From NCBI GenBank assembly GCA_020047875.1, contig JAIFNE010000097.1:1-16527 (forward strand): a stretch of DNA of 16,527 nt, written 5' to 3'. Within the stretch, counting starts at the first letter, position 1. The number at the start of each line of letters is the position of its first letter. Origin of the DNA: Hydrogenophaga sp. Lineage in GTDB: Bacteria; Pseudomonadota; Gammaproteobacteria; Burkholderiales; Burkholderiaceae_C. The notes under the pieces are model-generated. The model ran no database searches, was not told the origin of the DNA, and saw only the letters and a list, made by a program, of their open reading frames with translations. The position numbers and the translations under genes are program-made. Shown one piece after another: positions 1 through 8,022 of the stretch.

Positions 1-1
1 T

Positions 2-2659
2 CGCGGTCACCTCAAAATCTTCTTTGGTGCCTCGGCCGGTGTGGGCAAGACCTACGCCATGCTGGCCGCTGCCCGCACAGTCCACGCCCAGGGCCTGCCG
101 GTGACGATGGGCGTGGTCGAAACCCATGGCCGGCCTGACACCGAAGCGCTGGCGCACGGCCTGCCGCGCTTGCCGCTGAGGTCCGTGCCGTACCGGGGTC
201 ATCAGCTGTCCGAGTTCGATCTCGACGCCGCCCTTGCCTTTGGCACGCAGCACGAGCAAGCCCTGGTGCTGCTCGACGAACTCGCCCACAGCAACGTGGC
301 TGGTTCTCGCCATCCCAAGCGCTGGCAGGACGCTGAAGAGTTGCTGGCCGCGGGCATCGACGTGTGGTCGACGATGAACGTGCAGCACCTGGAGAGCTTG
401 AATGACATCGTCAGCGGTATCACCGGCATTCGCGTCTGGGAGACCGTGCCGGACCGCCTGTTTGACAAGGCTGATGAGGTGGTGGTGGTCGATTTGCCGC
501 CCGACGAATTGCTGCAACGTCTGAAGGCTGGCAAGGTGTATCTGCCGCGCGACGGCGACAACCGCGCCGAGCGCGCAGCCGCCAATTTTTTCCGCAAGGG
601 CAACCTGCTCGCGCTGCGGGAGTTGGCGCTGCGCCGCACCGCCGACCGGGTGGATGGCGAGATGCGCGCCTACCGCCTGGGCAGTGCCAACCAGCCGGTC
701 TGGCCCAACCGCGAGGCCTTGCTGGCTGCGGTGGGGCCTGGCGCCCAGGCTGAGAAGGTGGTGCGCAGCACCGCGCGCATGGCTGCCCGGCTTGATGTGT
801 CCTGGCATGCCGTGCATGTGGAAACCCCTGGACGGCCTTTGGGCGAGGCCGCCCAGCGCACGCTGCAGCTCGCTGAGTCGCTGGGCGCGACCACTGCCAC
901 ACTGTTCGCCCCAGAGACCGCCACTGCCCTGGTGCGCTACGCGCGCGAGCACAACCTCGTGCGGCTGGTGCTCGGGCGGCGGGTTCGCCGCTGGCCCTGG
1001 CCGCGCAGCGTGGCCGACCGCATCGCTGACCGCGCTGACGACCTCGATTTGGTGCAGGTGGGGCAGGCTGCCGATCCCGACGCCGATGCCCTGGCGCGTG
1101 CGTCCGTGGCGCGCTCGGAGCCCGAGGCAGGTGGCTGGAAGGGTTACCTTTGGGCGACCGCGGTTTGCGGCGCTACAGCCCTGTTGGCCACACCGCTGAT
1201 CGACCTGCTGGAGCTCAGCAACATCGTCATGCTGTTTCTGCTGGCCGTGGTGGGTGTCGGGCTGGTGTTCGGCCGCGGGCCCGCGGTGCTGGCGGCCTTC
1301 CTGGGCGTGGCCTTGTTCGATTTTTTCTTTGTGCCGCCGCGGTTCAACTTTGCGGTGAGCGATGTGCAGTATCTGGTCACCTTTGGGGTGATGCTGGTGG
1401 TGGCGCTGGTGGTGGGCCAGCTCACCGCTGGCCTGAAGCAGCAGGCCGAGGCGGCCACGCAGCGGGAGCACCGGGTGCGCAGCCTGTACGACATGTCACG
1501 CGATCTGTCGGCCGCGCTGATGAACACCCAGGTGGCCGAGATCGGCGCGCGCTTCCTCACCGGTGAGTTCGGCGCGCGCTCGGCGCTGCTGGTGGCAGAC
1601 GAACACAACCGGCTTCAGGCAATGGACGGCGCAACCGCGCCGGTGGACCTGGCGGTTGCGCAATGGGCTTTCGACCGGGGCGAAGAAGCCGGGCACGGAA
1701 CCGCGTCACTGCCCGCCAGCGACTGTCTGGTGCTGCCGCTGAAGGCGCCCATGCGTGTGCGCGGTGTGTTGGTGATCGAGCCTTCTCAGAAGCGCGCCTG
1801 GAACATTGAGCAGCGGCGCCTGCTGCAGACCTGCGCGTCGCTGCTAGCGATATCGCTGGAGCGTATTCACTACATCGACGTGGCGCAAACCACCACGGTA
1901 CAAATTGAGTCGGAGCGTCTGCGCAACTCGCTGCTCTCGGCCATCTCGCACGATCTGCGCACGCCCCTGACCTCAATGGTGGGGCTGGCCGATGCGCTGG
2001 CACTCACGCCGCCCGGCCTCAGCGACGCGCAACAAGAGGTGGCCCGCGACATGCAGCAGTCGGCCCAGCGCATGAACGCGCTGGTGAACAACCTGCTGGA
2101 CATGGCCCGCCTGCAGGCCGGCGCGGTCCAGCTCAACCGCGCCTGGCAGCCCCTGGAGGAGGTGATTGGCAGTGCGCTGGCCGCCTGCGGCAGCGCGTTG
2201 GCGGGTCGTGAGGTGCGCGTCCAGCTGCCAGATGGCCTGCCACTGTTGAAGCTCGACACCGTGCTGATGGAACGGGTGCTGGCCAACCTGCTGGAAAACA
2301 TCAGCAAGTACACCCCGGCCGGGAGCGCGATCCAGATTTCGGTGCGGGCACTCAGCGATCGCGTTGAGCTGGTCATTGATGACCAGGGCCCGGGCTTGCC
2401 CAGGGGCGGCGAAGAGCGGGTGTTCGAGAAATTCGAACGTGGCCAGCGTGAAAGTGCCACACCCGGCGTGGGGTTGGGTCTGGCCATCTGCCGTGCCATC
2501 GTGTCGGCTCATGGTGGCAAGATCCGGGGTGAAAACCGGATGCAACCCGGGGCGGGCGGTGCGCTGGCGGGCGCGCGTTTTGTCATCACGCTGCCCCGCG
2601 GCACACCGCCCACCGACCTCGGCGCTGGTCCTTCGCCGGAAAATCCCGCTGCAGCATGA
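2..2659 (+). CDS. kdpD: KdpD, osmosensitive K+ channel sensor histidine kinase (5' end outside the window)
   Basis: This is the membrane sensor kinase that, with KdpE, controls the high-affinity Kdp K+ uptake ATPase in response to low K+ or turgor stress. The reading frame is open to the left edge, and 885 codons are visible. As KdpD is usually about 890-900 residues, only roughly 10-25 N-terminal residues are missing; the in-frame GTG at 41 lies inside the Walker A motif and is not the start. Visible domains in order: the KdpD N-terminal ATP-binding domain with Walker A GASAGVGKTY and a Walker B-like LLDELAHSN; a Usp-like region (about residues 255-375); four closely spaced membrane segments (about 385-485); a GAF-like region; the HisKA box SAISHDLRTPLTSM with phospho-acceptor His at visible residue 650; and a HATPase with NLLENISKY, DDQGPGLP and GVGLGLAI. 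Its stop overlaps the kdpE start (ATGA), so the two are translationally coupled. All catalytic boxes are intact. Confidence 0.97.
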   Translation, partial: RGHLKIFFGASAGVGKTYAMLAAARTVHAQGLPVTMGVVETHGRPDTEALAHGLPRLPLRSVPYRGHQLSEFDLDAALAFGTQHEQALVLLDELAHSNVAGSRHPKRWQDAEELLAAGIDVWSTMNVQHLESLNDIVSGITGIRVWETVPDRLFDKADEVVVVDLPPDELLQRLKAGKVYLPRDGDNRAERAAANFFRKGNLLALRELALRRTADRVDGEMRAYRLGSANQPVWPNREALLAAVGPGAQAEKVVRSTARMAARLDVSWHAVHVETPGRPLGEAAQRTLQLAESLGATTATLFAPETATALVRYAREHNLVRLVLGRRVRRWPWPRSVADRIADRADDLDLVQVGQAADPDADALARASVARSEPEAGGWKGYLWATAVCGATALLATPLIDLLELSNIVMLFLLAVVGVGLVFGRGPAVLAAFLGVALFDFFFVPPRFNFAVSDVQYLVTFGVMLVVALVVGQLTAGLKQQAEAATQREHRVRSLYDMSRDLSAALMNTQVAEIGARFLTGEFGARSALLVADEHNRLQAMDGATAPVDLAVAQWAFDRGEEAGHGTASLPASDCLVLPLKAPMRVRGVLVIEPSQKRAWNIEQRRLLQTCASLLAISLERIHYIDVAQTTTVQIESERLRNSLLSAISHDLRTPLTSMVGLADALALTPPGLSDAQQEVARDMQQSAQRMNALVNNLLDMARLQAGAVQLNRAWQPLEEVIGSALAACGSALAGREVRVQLPDGLPLLKLDTVLMERVLANLLENISKYTPAGSAIQISVRALSDRVELVIDDQGPGLPRGGEERVFEKFERGQRESATPGVGLGLAICRAIVSAHGGKIRGENRMQPGAGGALAGARFVITLPRGTPPTDLGAGPSPENPAAA

Positions 2660-3348
2660 ACACACACCATCCGCAGGTTCTCATTGTGGAAGACGACGCC
2701 CACATCCGGCGCTTCGTGCGGCTCACCCTGGAGGCAGAGGGTTGCGGCGTCTGCGAGGCTGACGGCTACCAGCGCGGCCTGATCGATGCCGCCACGCGCA
2801 GGCCCGATCTGTTGGTGCTCGACCTGGGCCTGCCAGACGGCGACGGCGTTGACCTGATCCGCGAGCTTCGCCAGTGGTCGTCCATGCCGGTGATCGTGCT
2901 CTCGGCGCGCACCACCGAAGCCAGCAAAATTGCGGCGCTGGATGCGGGGGCAGACGATTACCTGATCAAGCCATTTGGTGCGGGAGAACTCGCGGCTCGG
3001 GTGCGGGCACAGCTGCGCCGACACCAGCAGCAAACGCCCGATGGCGCCTCGCAGATCGAGTTTGGCGAGATTCGGATCGATCTCGTGCGGCATGTGGTGG
3101 AGCGCGCGGGCGAGGCGCTGCACGTCACGCCCATCGAATACAAGCTGCTGACGCTGCTGGCCTCACAGCCCGACCGCGTCATCACCCACGCTCAGTTGCT
3201 CAAGGCGGTCTGGGGACCGGGCCACCTGGATGACTCGCACTATGTGCGCGTGCACATGGCCAACCTGCGCAAAAAGATCGAACAGCTGCCGTCCATGCCC
3301 AGGCACCTGGTCACCGAAACTGGCGTGGGCTATCGCTTCAAGCGCTGA
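2656..3348 (+). CDS. kdpE: KdpE, OmpR-family response regulator of the Kdp system
   Basis: KdpE is the cytoplasmic DNA-binding partner of KdpD; its phosphorylated form activates the kdp ATPase operon. The 230 residues match the family length (E. coli about 225). The receiver domain (about 6-118) has the acidic pair D13/D14, phospho-acceptor D56 in VLDLGLPDGDG, S83 in VLSART and K105 in LIKPFG. The C-terminal winged helix (about 132-229) contains ITHAQLLKAVWG and the terminal VTETGVGYRFK typical of the OmpR/PhoB class. The ATG at 2656 overlaps the kdpD stop by 4 nt (ATGA), which fixes the start. The gene ends 14 nt before the stop of a convergent oxidoreductase gene, and I see no convincing terminator in that gap. 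Confidence 0.97.
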   Translation: MNTHHPQVLIVEDDAHIRRFVRLTLEAEGCGVCEADGYQRGLIDAATRRPDLLVLDLGLPDGDGVDLIRELRQWSSMPVIVLSARTTEASKIAALDAGADDYLIKPFGAGELAARVRAQLRRHQQQTPDGASQIEFGEIRIDLVRHVVERAGEALHVTPIEYKLLTLLASQPDRVITHAQLLKAVWGPGHLDDSHYVRVHMANLRKKIEQLPSMPRHLVTETGVGYRFKR

Positions 3349-3362
3349 GGCGTCCAGCAATC

Positions 3363-4349
3363 TCAGTTCACCAGCACCAGCTTGCCCTTGACCGAGCGTG
3401 AGCCCATCACCGCGAAGGCTTTGGGCAGGTCTTGCATGGGCAGGGTCTGGTCGATCTGCGGCTTGATCTGGCCCTTCAGATACATGCCAGCCAGCGTCTG
3501 CATCATGTCGGCGTTGGCCTTCGGTTCGCGGCGGGCGAAGTCCCCCCAGAACACGCCCACGATGCTGGCGCCCTTGAGCAGGGTGAGGTTGAGCGGCAGG
3601 CTGGGAATGGGGCCACTGGCAAAGCCCACCACCAGGTAGCGCCCGCGCCAGGCGATGGAGCGGAACGCGGGCTCGGCGAAGTCGCCGCCCACCGGGTCGT
3701 AGATCACGTCCGGGCCTTTGCCGCCGGTGAGGCGCTTGATCTCGTCGCGCAGACCCTTATCGGGCGTGTGCACGCTGTAGTTGATGGTTTCGTCGGCACC
3801 CAGCGCGGTGCACAGCGCGCATTTTTCGTCGCTCGACGCCGCGGCGATCACCCGCGCGCCGGCCGCCTTGGCCAGCTGAATCGCCGCCGTGCCCACGCCG
3901 CCGGCCGCGCCAAGAATCAGCACGGTTTCGCCCGCTTTCAGGGCCGCGCGGTCCATCAGGGCGTGCCACGAGGTGGCATAGATCATGATGAAAGCGGCTG
4001 CGTCCACCGGCGAAAAGCCCGGTGGCAGTGGCATGCACAGGGCAGCGGGCGCCACCACGTGGGTGGCGAAGCCGCCGGTGCCGCTCAGGCAGGCCACGCT
4101 CTGGCCAATTCGCAAATGCTTCACGCCTTCGCCCACCGCGCGCACCACGCCCGCGTATTCCGAGCCGGGCACGAAAGGCAGTGGCGGCTTCATCTGGTAC
4201 TTGTTCTGCACGATGAGCAGATCGGGGAAATTCAGGCTTGCGGCTTGAATCTCGATCAGCACCTCGCCCGCTTTGGGTTCGGGCGTGGGCAGCTCGGTCC
4301 ACTTCAGGGCGTCGACGCCCACCGGGTTTTCGCACAGCCAAGCATGCAT
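3363..4349 (-). CDS. NADPH:quinone oxidoreductase-like, zinc-independent MDR family protein
   Basis: This is a medium-chain dehydrogenase/reductase of the quinone oxidoreductase (QOR, zeta-crystallin-like) group, predicted to reduce quinones or enone-type carbonyls with NADPH in the cytoplasm. A longer frame reaches 4484, but the start at 4349 (MHAWLCENPVGVDALKW) matches the family N terminus, gives 328 residues, and is preceded on its strand by an AGGA Shine-Dalgarno-like sequence. The GroES-like fold covers about residues 1-125 (ASLNFPDLLIVQNKY, FVPGSEYAGVV). The Rossmann domain carries the dinucleotide loop GAAGGVGTAA at 147-156. The catalytic and structural zinc cysteines of true alcohol dehydrogenases are absent, as expected for this branch. 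It lies divergent from surE across a 149-nt gap and convergent with kdpE. The physiological substrate cannot be read from the sequence. Confidence 0.9.
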   Translation of the reverse strand: MHAWLCENPVGVDALKWTELPTPEPKAGEVLIEIQAASLNFPDLLIVQNKYQMKPPLPFVPGSEYAGVVRAVGEGVKHLRIGQSVACLSGTGGFATHVVAPAALCMPLPPGFSPVDAAAFIMIYATSWHALMDRAALKAGETVLILGAAGGVGTAAIQLAKAAGARVIAAASSDEKCALCTALGADETINYSVHTPDKGLRDEIKRLTGGKGPDVIYDPVGGDFAEPAFRSIAWRGRYLVVGFASGPIPSLPLNLTLLKGASIVGVFWGDFARREPKANADMMQTLAGMYLKGQIKPQIDQTLPMQDLPKAFAVMGSRSVKGKLVLVN

Positions 4350-4485
4350 GGGGTGTCCTATCGGGTCGGGTTCAAAGAGCAGCTCATGATAGGTAGGTGC
4401 TCGGGCGGCGCGCTGGGGGTGAACCCGCGGCGCTGTCGCTGGCGTGACGGCTGGCCGCCCAAGTCCGACAGGCTCCGGCGCCACC

Positions 4486-4491
4486 TAAAAT
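4486..4491 (+). promoter_or_regulatory. Candidate surE -10 element (TAAAAT), possibly giving a near-leaderless transcript
   Basis: TAAAAT lies only 7 nt upstream of the surE ATG at 4499. A CCGACA hexamer at 4465-4470 could act as a weak -35 with a short 15-nt spacer. No purine-rich Shine-Dalgarno sequence lies between the hexamer and the ATG. With normal sigma70 geometry transcription would start at or next to the ATG. This is inferred from sequence alone. Confidence 0.4.
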
Positions 4492-4498
4492 CCAGCGA

Positions 4499-5293
4499 AT
4501 GAAAATTCTCATCTCCAACGACGACGGTTACCAGGCAAAAGGTCTCGTGGCCTTGTACGAGGCGATTCGGGCGCTTCCGGGGGTGGAGGTGGAGGTGGTG
4601 GCGCCGGAGCACAACAACAGCGCCAAGTCCAACGCGCTGACCCTGCATTCGCCGCTGTATGTGCACACCGCCCACAACGGCTTTCGCTATGTCAACGGCA
4701 CGCCGGCCGATTGCGTGCACATCGCCTTGACGGGTCTGCTCGGCTACCGGCCCGATCTGGTGGTCTCGGGCATCAACAACGGCGCCAACATGGGCGACGA
4801 CACCATTTACTCCGGCACCGTGGGCGCTGCGATGGAGGGTTACCTGTTTGGTGTGCCGGCCATCGCGTTTTCCCAGACCGAAAAGGGCTGGGCACACCTC
4901 GATGCCGCGGCTCAAAAGGCCGCCCAGCTGGTGGCGCAGTTGCTGCCTTCGCTGCCCAGCCCGGTCGAAGCGGCACTGCCCTGGTTGCTCAATGTGAACA
5001 TTCCCAACCTGCCGGCCGACCAGATCAAGGGTTTCAAGGTGGCGCGGCTGGGTCGGCGCCACGCGGCAGAAAAGGTGATTTCGCAGACCAATCCGCGCGG
5101 TGACACCATGTACTGGATCGGCAGCGCTGGCGCGGCCAAAGACGGCGACGAGGGCACCGACTTCCACGCCGCCGCCCAGGGCTATGCCACCATCACGCCG
5201 CTGCAGATCGACCTCACCGACCACCAGCGCCTGCCCTACTGGGTGCCGACCGCGGTTCAGATGTCAGCGCCCGTGCCGGGCGGCTCGGCATGA
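4499..5293 (+). CDS. surE: SurE, 5'/3'-nucleotidase (survival protein)
   Basis: SurE is a metal-dependent nucleoside monophosphatase (with exopolyphosphatase activity in E. coli) linked to stationary-phase survival. The N terminus MKILISNDDG provides the metal-binding pair D8/D9. S41 in HNNSAKSNALT and N93 in VSGINNGANMGDD complete the conserved metal-site set. YSGTVGAAMEG is the strongly conserved SurE segment that follows. The length of 264 residues is slightly above E. coli SurE (253). The first gene of an apparent surE-pcm-nlpD-exonuclease operon, its stop overlaps the pcm start as ATGA. The ATG at 4499 starts exactly at the conserved MKIL, so the start is secure despite the lack of a Shine-Dalgarno sequence. 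Confidence 0.97.
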   Translation: MKILISNDDGYQAKGLVALYEAIRALPGVEVEVVAPEHNNSAKSNALTLHSPLYVHTAHNGFRYVNGTPADCVHIALTGLLGYRPDLVVSGINNGANMGDDTIYSGTVGAAMEGYLFGVPAIAFSQTEKGWAHLDAAAQKAAQLVAQLLPSLPSPVEAALPWLLNVNIPNLPADQIKGFKVARLGRRHAAEKVISQTNPRGDTMYWIGSAGAAKDGDEGTDFHAAAQGYATITPLQIDLTDHQRLPYWVPTAVQMSAPVPGGSA

Positions 5294-6096
5294 GGCATCC
5301 GGCCCCGCCCGGCAAGCCGGGTGCTCCGCGGGCGCGGCCCGGTTTTCCCGCTGTTTTTTCCGGCGCTGCTGCGTCAGCGCCTGTCGGGGCGGCAAGCGCT
5401 CGCTTGCCCGCCGCGCGCTTGCCAGCCACGCCGATGCACGCTACCGGCCTGGGCATGGATTCGCAGGCGGTGCGCGCTGCCATGGTGCGCAAGCTGCAGG
5501 CGCAGGGCGTGTCCGACCCGATGGTGCTCGGCGCCATGCACGCGGTGGAGCGGCACCGGTTTGTTGACTCGGCGCTGGTCAACCAGGCGTACGAAGACAC
5601 CAGCCTGCCGATCGGCCTGGGGCAGACCATCTCCAAGCCCAACGTGGTGGCCCGCATGGCCGAGTTGCTGTGCCAGGGGCGCGCAGAAAAGCTCGGCCGG
5701 GTACTGGAGATTGGCACCGGGTGTGGCTACCAGGCGGCGGTGCTCAGCCACCTGGCGCGCGAGGTTTACAGCATTGAGCGCTTGCGCGGCCTGCACGAGC
5801 GGGCACGCGACAACCTGCGGCCACTGCGCGTGGCCAACCTGCATCTGCTGCTGGGCGATGGCATGCTGGGTTTTCCGCGCGGTGCGCCCTACGCGGCCAT
5901 CATCGCGGCGGCGGGCGGGGAAGACATTCCGCTGGCCTGGACCGAGCAGCTCGCGGTCGGTGGCCGCCTGGTGGCGCCCGCGGCCAATGGCTCGGGTGGG
6001 CAGCACCTGGTGGTGATCGACAAAACGGCCACAGGCCTGACGCGCACTGTGCTGGAGGCGGTGAACTTCGTGCCTCTAAAATCGGGCATCGCCTGA
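5290..6096 (+). CDS. pcm: Pcm, protein-L-isoaspartate O-methyltransferase
   Basis: Pcm uses S-adenosylmethionine to methylate isoaspartyl residues in aged proteins and so starts their repair. The substrate-side signature LPIGLGQTISKP begins at residue 106. SAM motif I, LEIGTGCGYQAAVLSHLA, begins near residue 139, followed by the acidic ribose-binding region YSIERL. The C-terminal VGGRLVAP is typical. The start is set at the ATG overlapping the surE stop (ATGA). This gives 268 residues, against about 208 in E. coli. The extra ~48 N-terminal residues are rich in Ala, Pro, Gly and Arg and show no recognisable domain. An internal ATG at 5434 would give a standard 220-residue enzyme but has no Shine-Dalgarno sequence, so the long form coupled to surE is preferred with moderate certainty. 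surE-pcm pairing is classical. Confidence 0.94.
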   Translation: MRHPAPPGKPGAPRARPGFPAVFSGAAASAPVGAASARLPAARLPATPMHATGLGMDSQAVRAAMVRKLQAQGVSDPMVLGAMHAVERHRFVDSALVNQAYEDTSLPIGLGQTISKPNVVARMAELLCQGRAEKLGRVLEIGTGCGYQAAVLSHLAREVYSIERLRGLHERARDNLRPLRVANLHLLLGDGMLGFPRGAPYAAIIAAAGGEDIPLAWTEQLAVGGRLVAPAANGSGGQHLVVIDKTATGLTRTVLEAVNFVPLKSGIA

Positions 6097-6183
6097 GCGG
6101 CGCGGGTGGTGCGCCCGCCAACGCTTATTCGGCTTCTGCGTCCCGCCGCCTGGTGCGGGTCTGCACCTTCCTTGGGAGTTTTC

Positions 6184-7089
6184 ATGACCGTTTCGTCTGG
6201 CACGTCCGTTGCCGAGTTTCGCCACGCGGCGCCCCAGCCGTTCAACCGTCTGACGATGCTGGCGGTGTGCGCTTCGCTGGTCTTGACCGTCGGCTGTTCC
6301 ACCCGCCGCGTGTCCCAACCGGCGCCGGTCGAAGACCGCGCTGGCGTGAGCGCCACCCCACCCGCGGTGGCCCAGCTGCCTGGTGCCGAAAACGCTGGCA
6401 AGCCGGGTTTCTACACCGTGCGCCCTGGCGACACGCTGTTCCGCATCGCGCTTGAATCGGGCCAGAGCCCGCGCGACCTGCAGGCGTGGAACAGCCTGAG
6501 CAATCCGAATCTGATCGAGATCGGCCAGGTGTTGCGGGTGGTACCACCGGTGGTGGCCTCCGCCGCCATGCCCCCTGCTGCCTCGGCGCCCGCGAAGGGC
6601 GTGACGGCTACGCCGGTTGTGCCAGGCGCGGTGGCGGCCCGGCCGCTGGACGGCACCGCCGCCACACCGGCACCGGCACCCACCCCACCGGCCGCCAGCG
6701 CGCCCGCGTCGGCCGGTGCCGACGACATCACCTTCCTGTGGCCGGCACAGGGCCAGGTGATCGCCAATTTCGACGAGGCCAAGAACAAGGGCATCTCGAT
6801 TGCAGGGCGCATTGGCGATACGGTGTCAGCGGCTGCCGACGGCCGGGTGGTCTACGCCGGCGCCGGCTTGCGCGGCTACGGCAACCTGATCATCCTCAAG
6901 CACAACAACACTTACCTGACCGCCTACGCCCACAACCAGGCTCTGCTGGTGCGCGAAGATCAGGCCGTGCGCCAGGGTCAGAAAATCGCCGAAATGGGCA
7001 GCAGCGACGCCGACCGGGTGAAGCTGCACTTCGAGGTGCGCCGGCAGGGCAAGCCGGTGGATCCGTTGTCCTTCTTGCCCAAACGCTGA
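6184..7089 (+). CDS. nlpD: NlpD, LysM/LytM-domain outer-membrane lipoprotein (amidase activator type)
   Basis: NlpD-type lipoproteins activate the periplasmic amidase AmiC during daughter-cell separation. The frame is open from 6106, but the ATG at 6184 has a GGGAG Shine-Dalgarno sequence (in CTTGGGAG) and gives a normal lipoprotein start. A hydrophobic segment (about 24-36) ends in a lipobox-like LTVGC with C38 as the predicted lipidated residue. A LysM peptidoglycan-binding domain covers about 76-119 (YTVRPGDTLFRIA). It is followed by an Ala/Pro-rich linker (about 120-178) and a C-terminal M23 LytM domain (about 185-299). The M23 zinc motifs are degenerate: NKGIS replaces HxGxD, and KLHFE replaces HLHFE; H250 and H282 remain. 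That is the pattern of a regulator rather than a hydrolase. The protein has 301 residues. It lies downstream of pcm in the usual order, but rpoS does not follow. Confidence 0.95.
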   Translation: MTVSSGTSVAEFRHAAPQPFNRLTMLAVCASLVLTVGCSTRRVSQPAPVEDRAGVSATPPAVAQLPGAENAGKPGFYTVRPGDTLFRIALESGQSPRDLQAWNSLSNPNLIEIGQVLRVVPPVVASAAMPPAASAPAKGVTATPVVPGAVAARPLDGTAATPAPAPTPPAASAPASAGADDITFLWPAQGQVIANFDEAKNKGISIAGRIGDTVSAAADGRVVYAGAGLRGYGNLIILKHNNTYLTAYAHNQALLVREDQAVRQGQKIAEMGSSDADRVKLHFEVRRQGKPVDPLSFLPKR

Positions 7090-7127
7090 GGCAGCGCTCA
7101 GCTCGGTAGGCACAGGGGGTTGAGATC

Positions 7128-7913
7128 ATGTCCTGGCCAGTGCTGGTTTTTGACATCGAATCGATCCCCGACGTGGACGGTTTGCGCGCGCTGCGCGGCG
7201 CGCCGCCTGATGCCACCAACGAGGAGGTCTATGCAGCCTGGCTCGCCGAGCGCAAAGAAAGGGGGCAGAGCGACTTCGCGCCCTTGCACCTGCAGCGGGT
7301 GCTGGTGATCAGTTGCGTGTTTCGGAACTCGGAGGGGCTCCGTGTTCACTCCTTTGTGGACCACGACGGCCACAGCGAGGGTAGGGTGGTGCAGCAGTTT
7401 TTCCACGCCATCGAAAAGCACCAGCCGCAGCTGGTGAGCTGGAACGGCAGCGGTTTTGACCTGCCGGTACTGCACTACCGCGGCCTGCGCCACGGCGTGG
7501 AGGCCAGCAAGTACTGGGATCTGGGCGAGGACGACCGCGAATACAAGTGGAACAACTACATCAGCCGCTACCACATGCGCCATCTCGATCTGATGGACCT
7601 GCTGGCGATGTACAGCCCCAAGAACAACTCACCGCTTGATGCCATGGCCAAACTCTGTGGCTTTCCCGGCAAGCTGGGCATGGATGGCTCACAGGTGTAT
7701 GCCCAATACCTGGCCGGACACACCGACGATGTGCGCCGCTACTGCGAGACCGATGTGATGAACACCTACCTGGTGTATTGCCGTTTCCAGAAGATGCGCG
7801 GCGGTTTCACCGCAGTCGAGTACGAGCAGGAAATTGCCCGCGTGAAGGAAACCCTGGGCAAGCTTGCGTCCTCAGAGGGCCACTGGGACGAGTATCTGAG
7901 GGCTTGGGGCTGA
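7128..7913 (+). CDS. Predicted 3'-5' exonuclease, PolB-like DEDD family
   Basis: The protein resembles the stand-alone 3'-5' exonuclease family related to the proofreading domain of B-family DNA polymerases (Pfam DNA_pol_B_exo2). The DEDDy residues can be placed: Exo I FDIES with D9 and E11; Exo II SWNGSGFDLPVL with N106 and D111; and Exo III YCETDVMNTY with Y205 and D209. These predict a two-metal nuclease acting on DNA or RNA ends. No polymerase domain is attached; the 261 residues fit a free-standing exonuclease. The ATG at 7128 follows an AGGGGG stretch about 10 nt upstream and lies 38 nt after the nlpD stop on the same strand, so co-transcription is likely. The family activity is predicted; the natural substrate is unknown to me. 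Confidence 0.88.
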   Translation: MSWPVLVFDIESIPDVDGLRALRGAPPDATNEEVYAAWLAERKERGQSDFAPLHLQRVLVISCVFRNSEGLRVHSFVDHDGHSEGRVVQQFFHAIEKHQPQLVSWNGSGFDLPVLHYRGLRHGVEASKYWDLGEDDREYKWNNYISRYHMRHLDLMDLLAMYSPKNNSPLDAMAKLCGFPGKLGMDGSQVYAQYLAGHTDDVRRYCETDVMNTYLVYCRFQKMRGGFTAVEYEQEIARVKETLGKLASSEGHWDEYLRAWG

Positions 7914-8022
7914 GCCTGCCGCAGACGCGTCATACCATCGCCGGTTTTCTGAAGGATCTGCTCAAGCCCTGACCATGCACGGTTCAGGTCGCCGGGCGGC
8001 TGGCGCCTGAGACAATCTGCAC

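Noticed and set aside
3325..3362. Short inverted repeat (CGCTTCAAGCG) at the end of kdpE as a shared terminator with the convergent gene.
   Set aside because: The stem is too short and no U-run follows on either strand.
4350..4484. N-terminal extension of the quinone oxidoreductase up to 4484.
   Set aside because: The added 45 residues are low complexity and run into the surE promoter region, whereas the start at 4349 matches the family N terminus and has a Shine-Dalgarno-like AGGA.
7914..7972. An in-frame tail downstream of the exonuclease gene (ending LPQTRHTIAGFLKDLLKP, stop at 7972) that looks protein-like.
   Set aside because: It has no start codon with a ribosome binding site outside the exonuclease gene, and its upstream part is only an out-of-frame reading of that gene. 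It may be a remnant, but nothing supports a functional gene.
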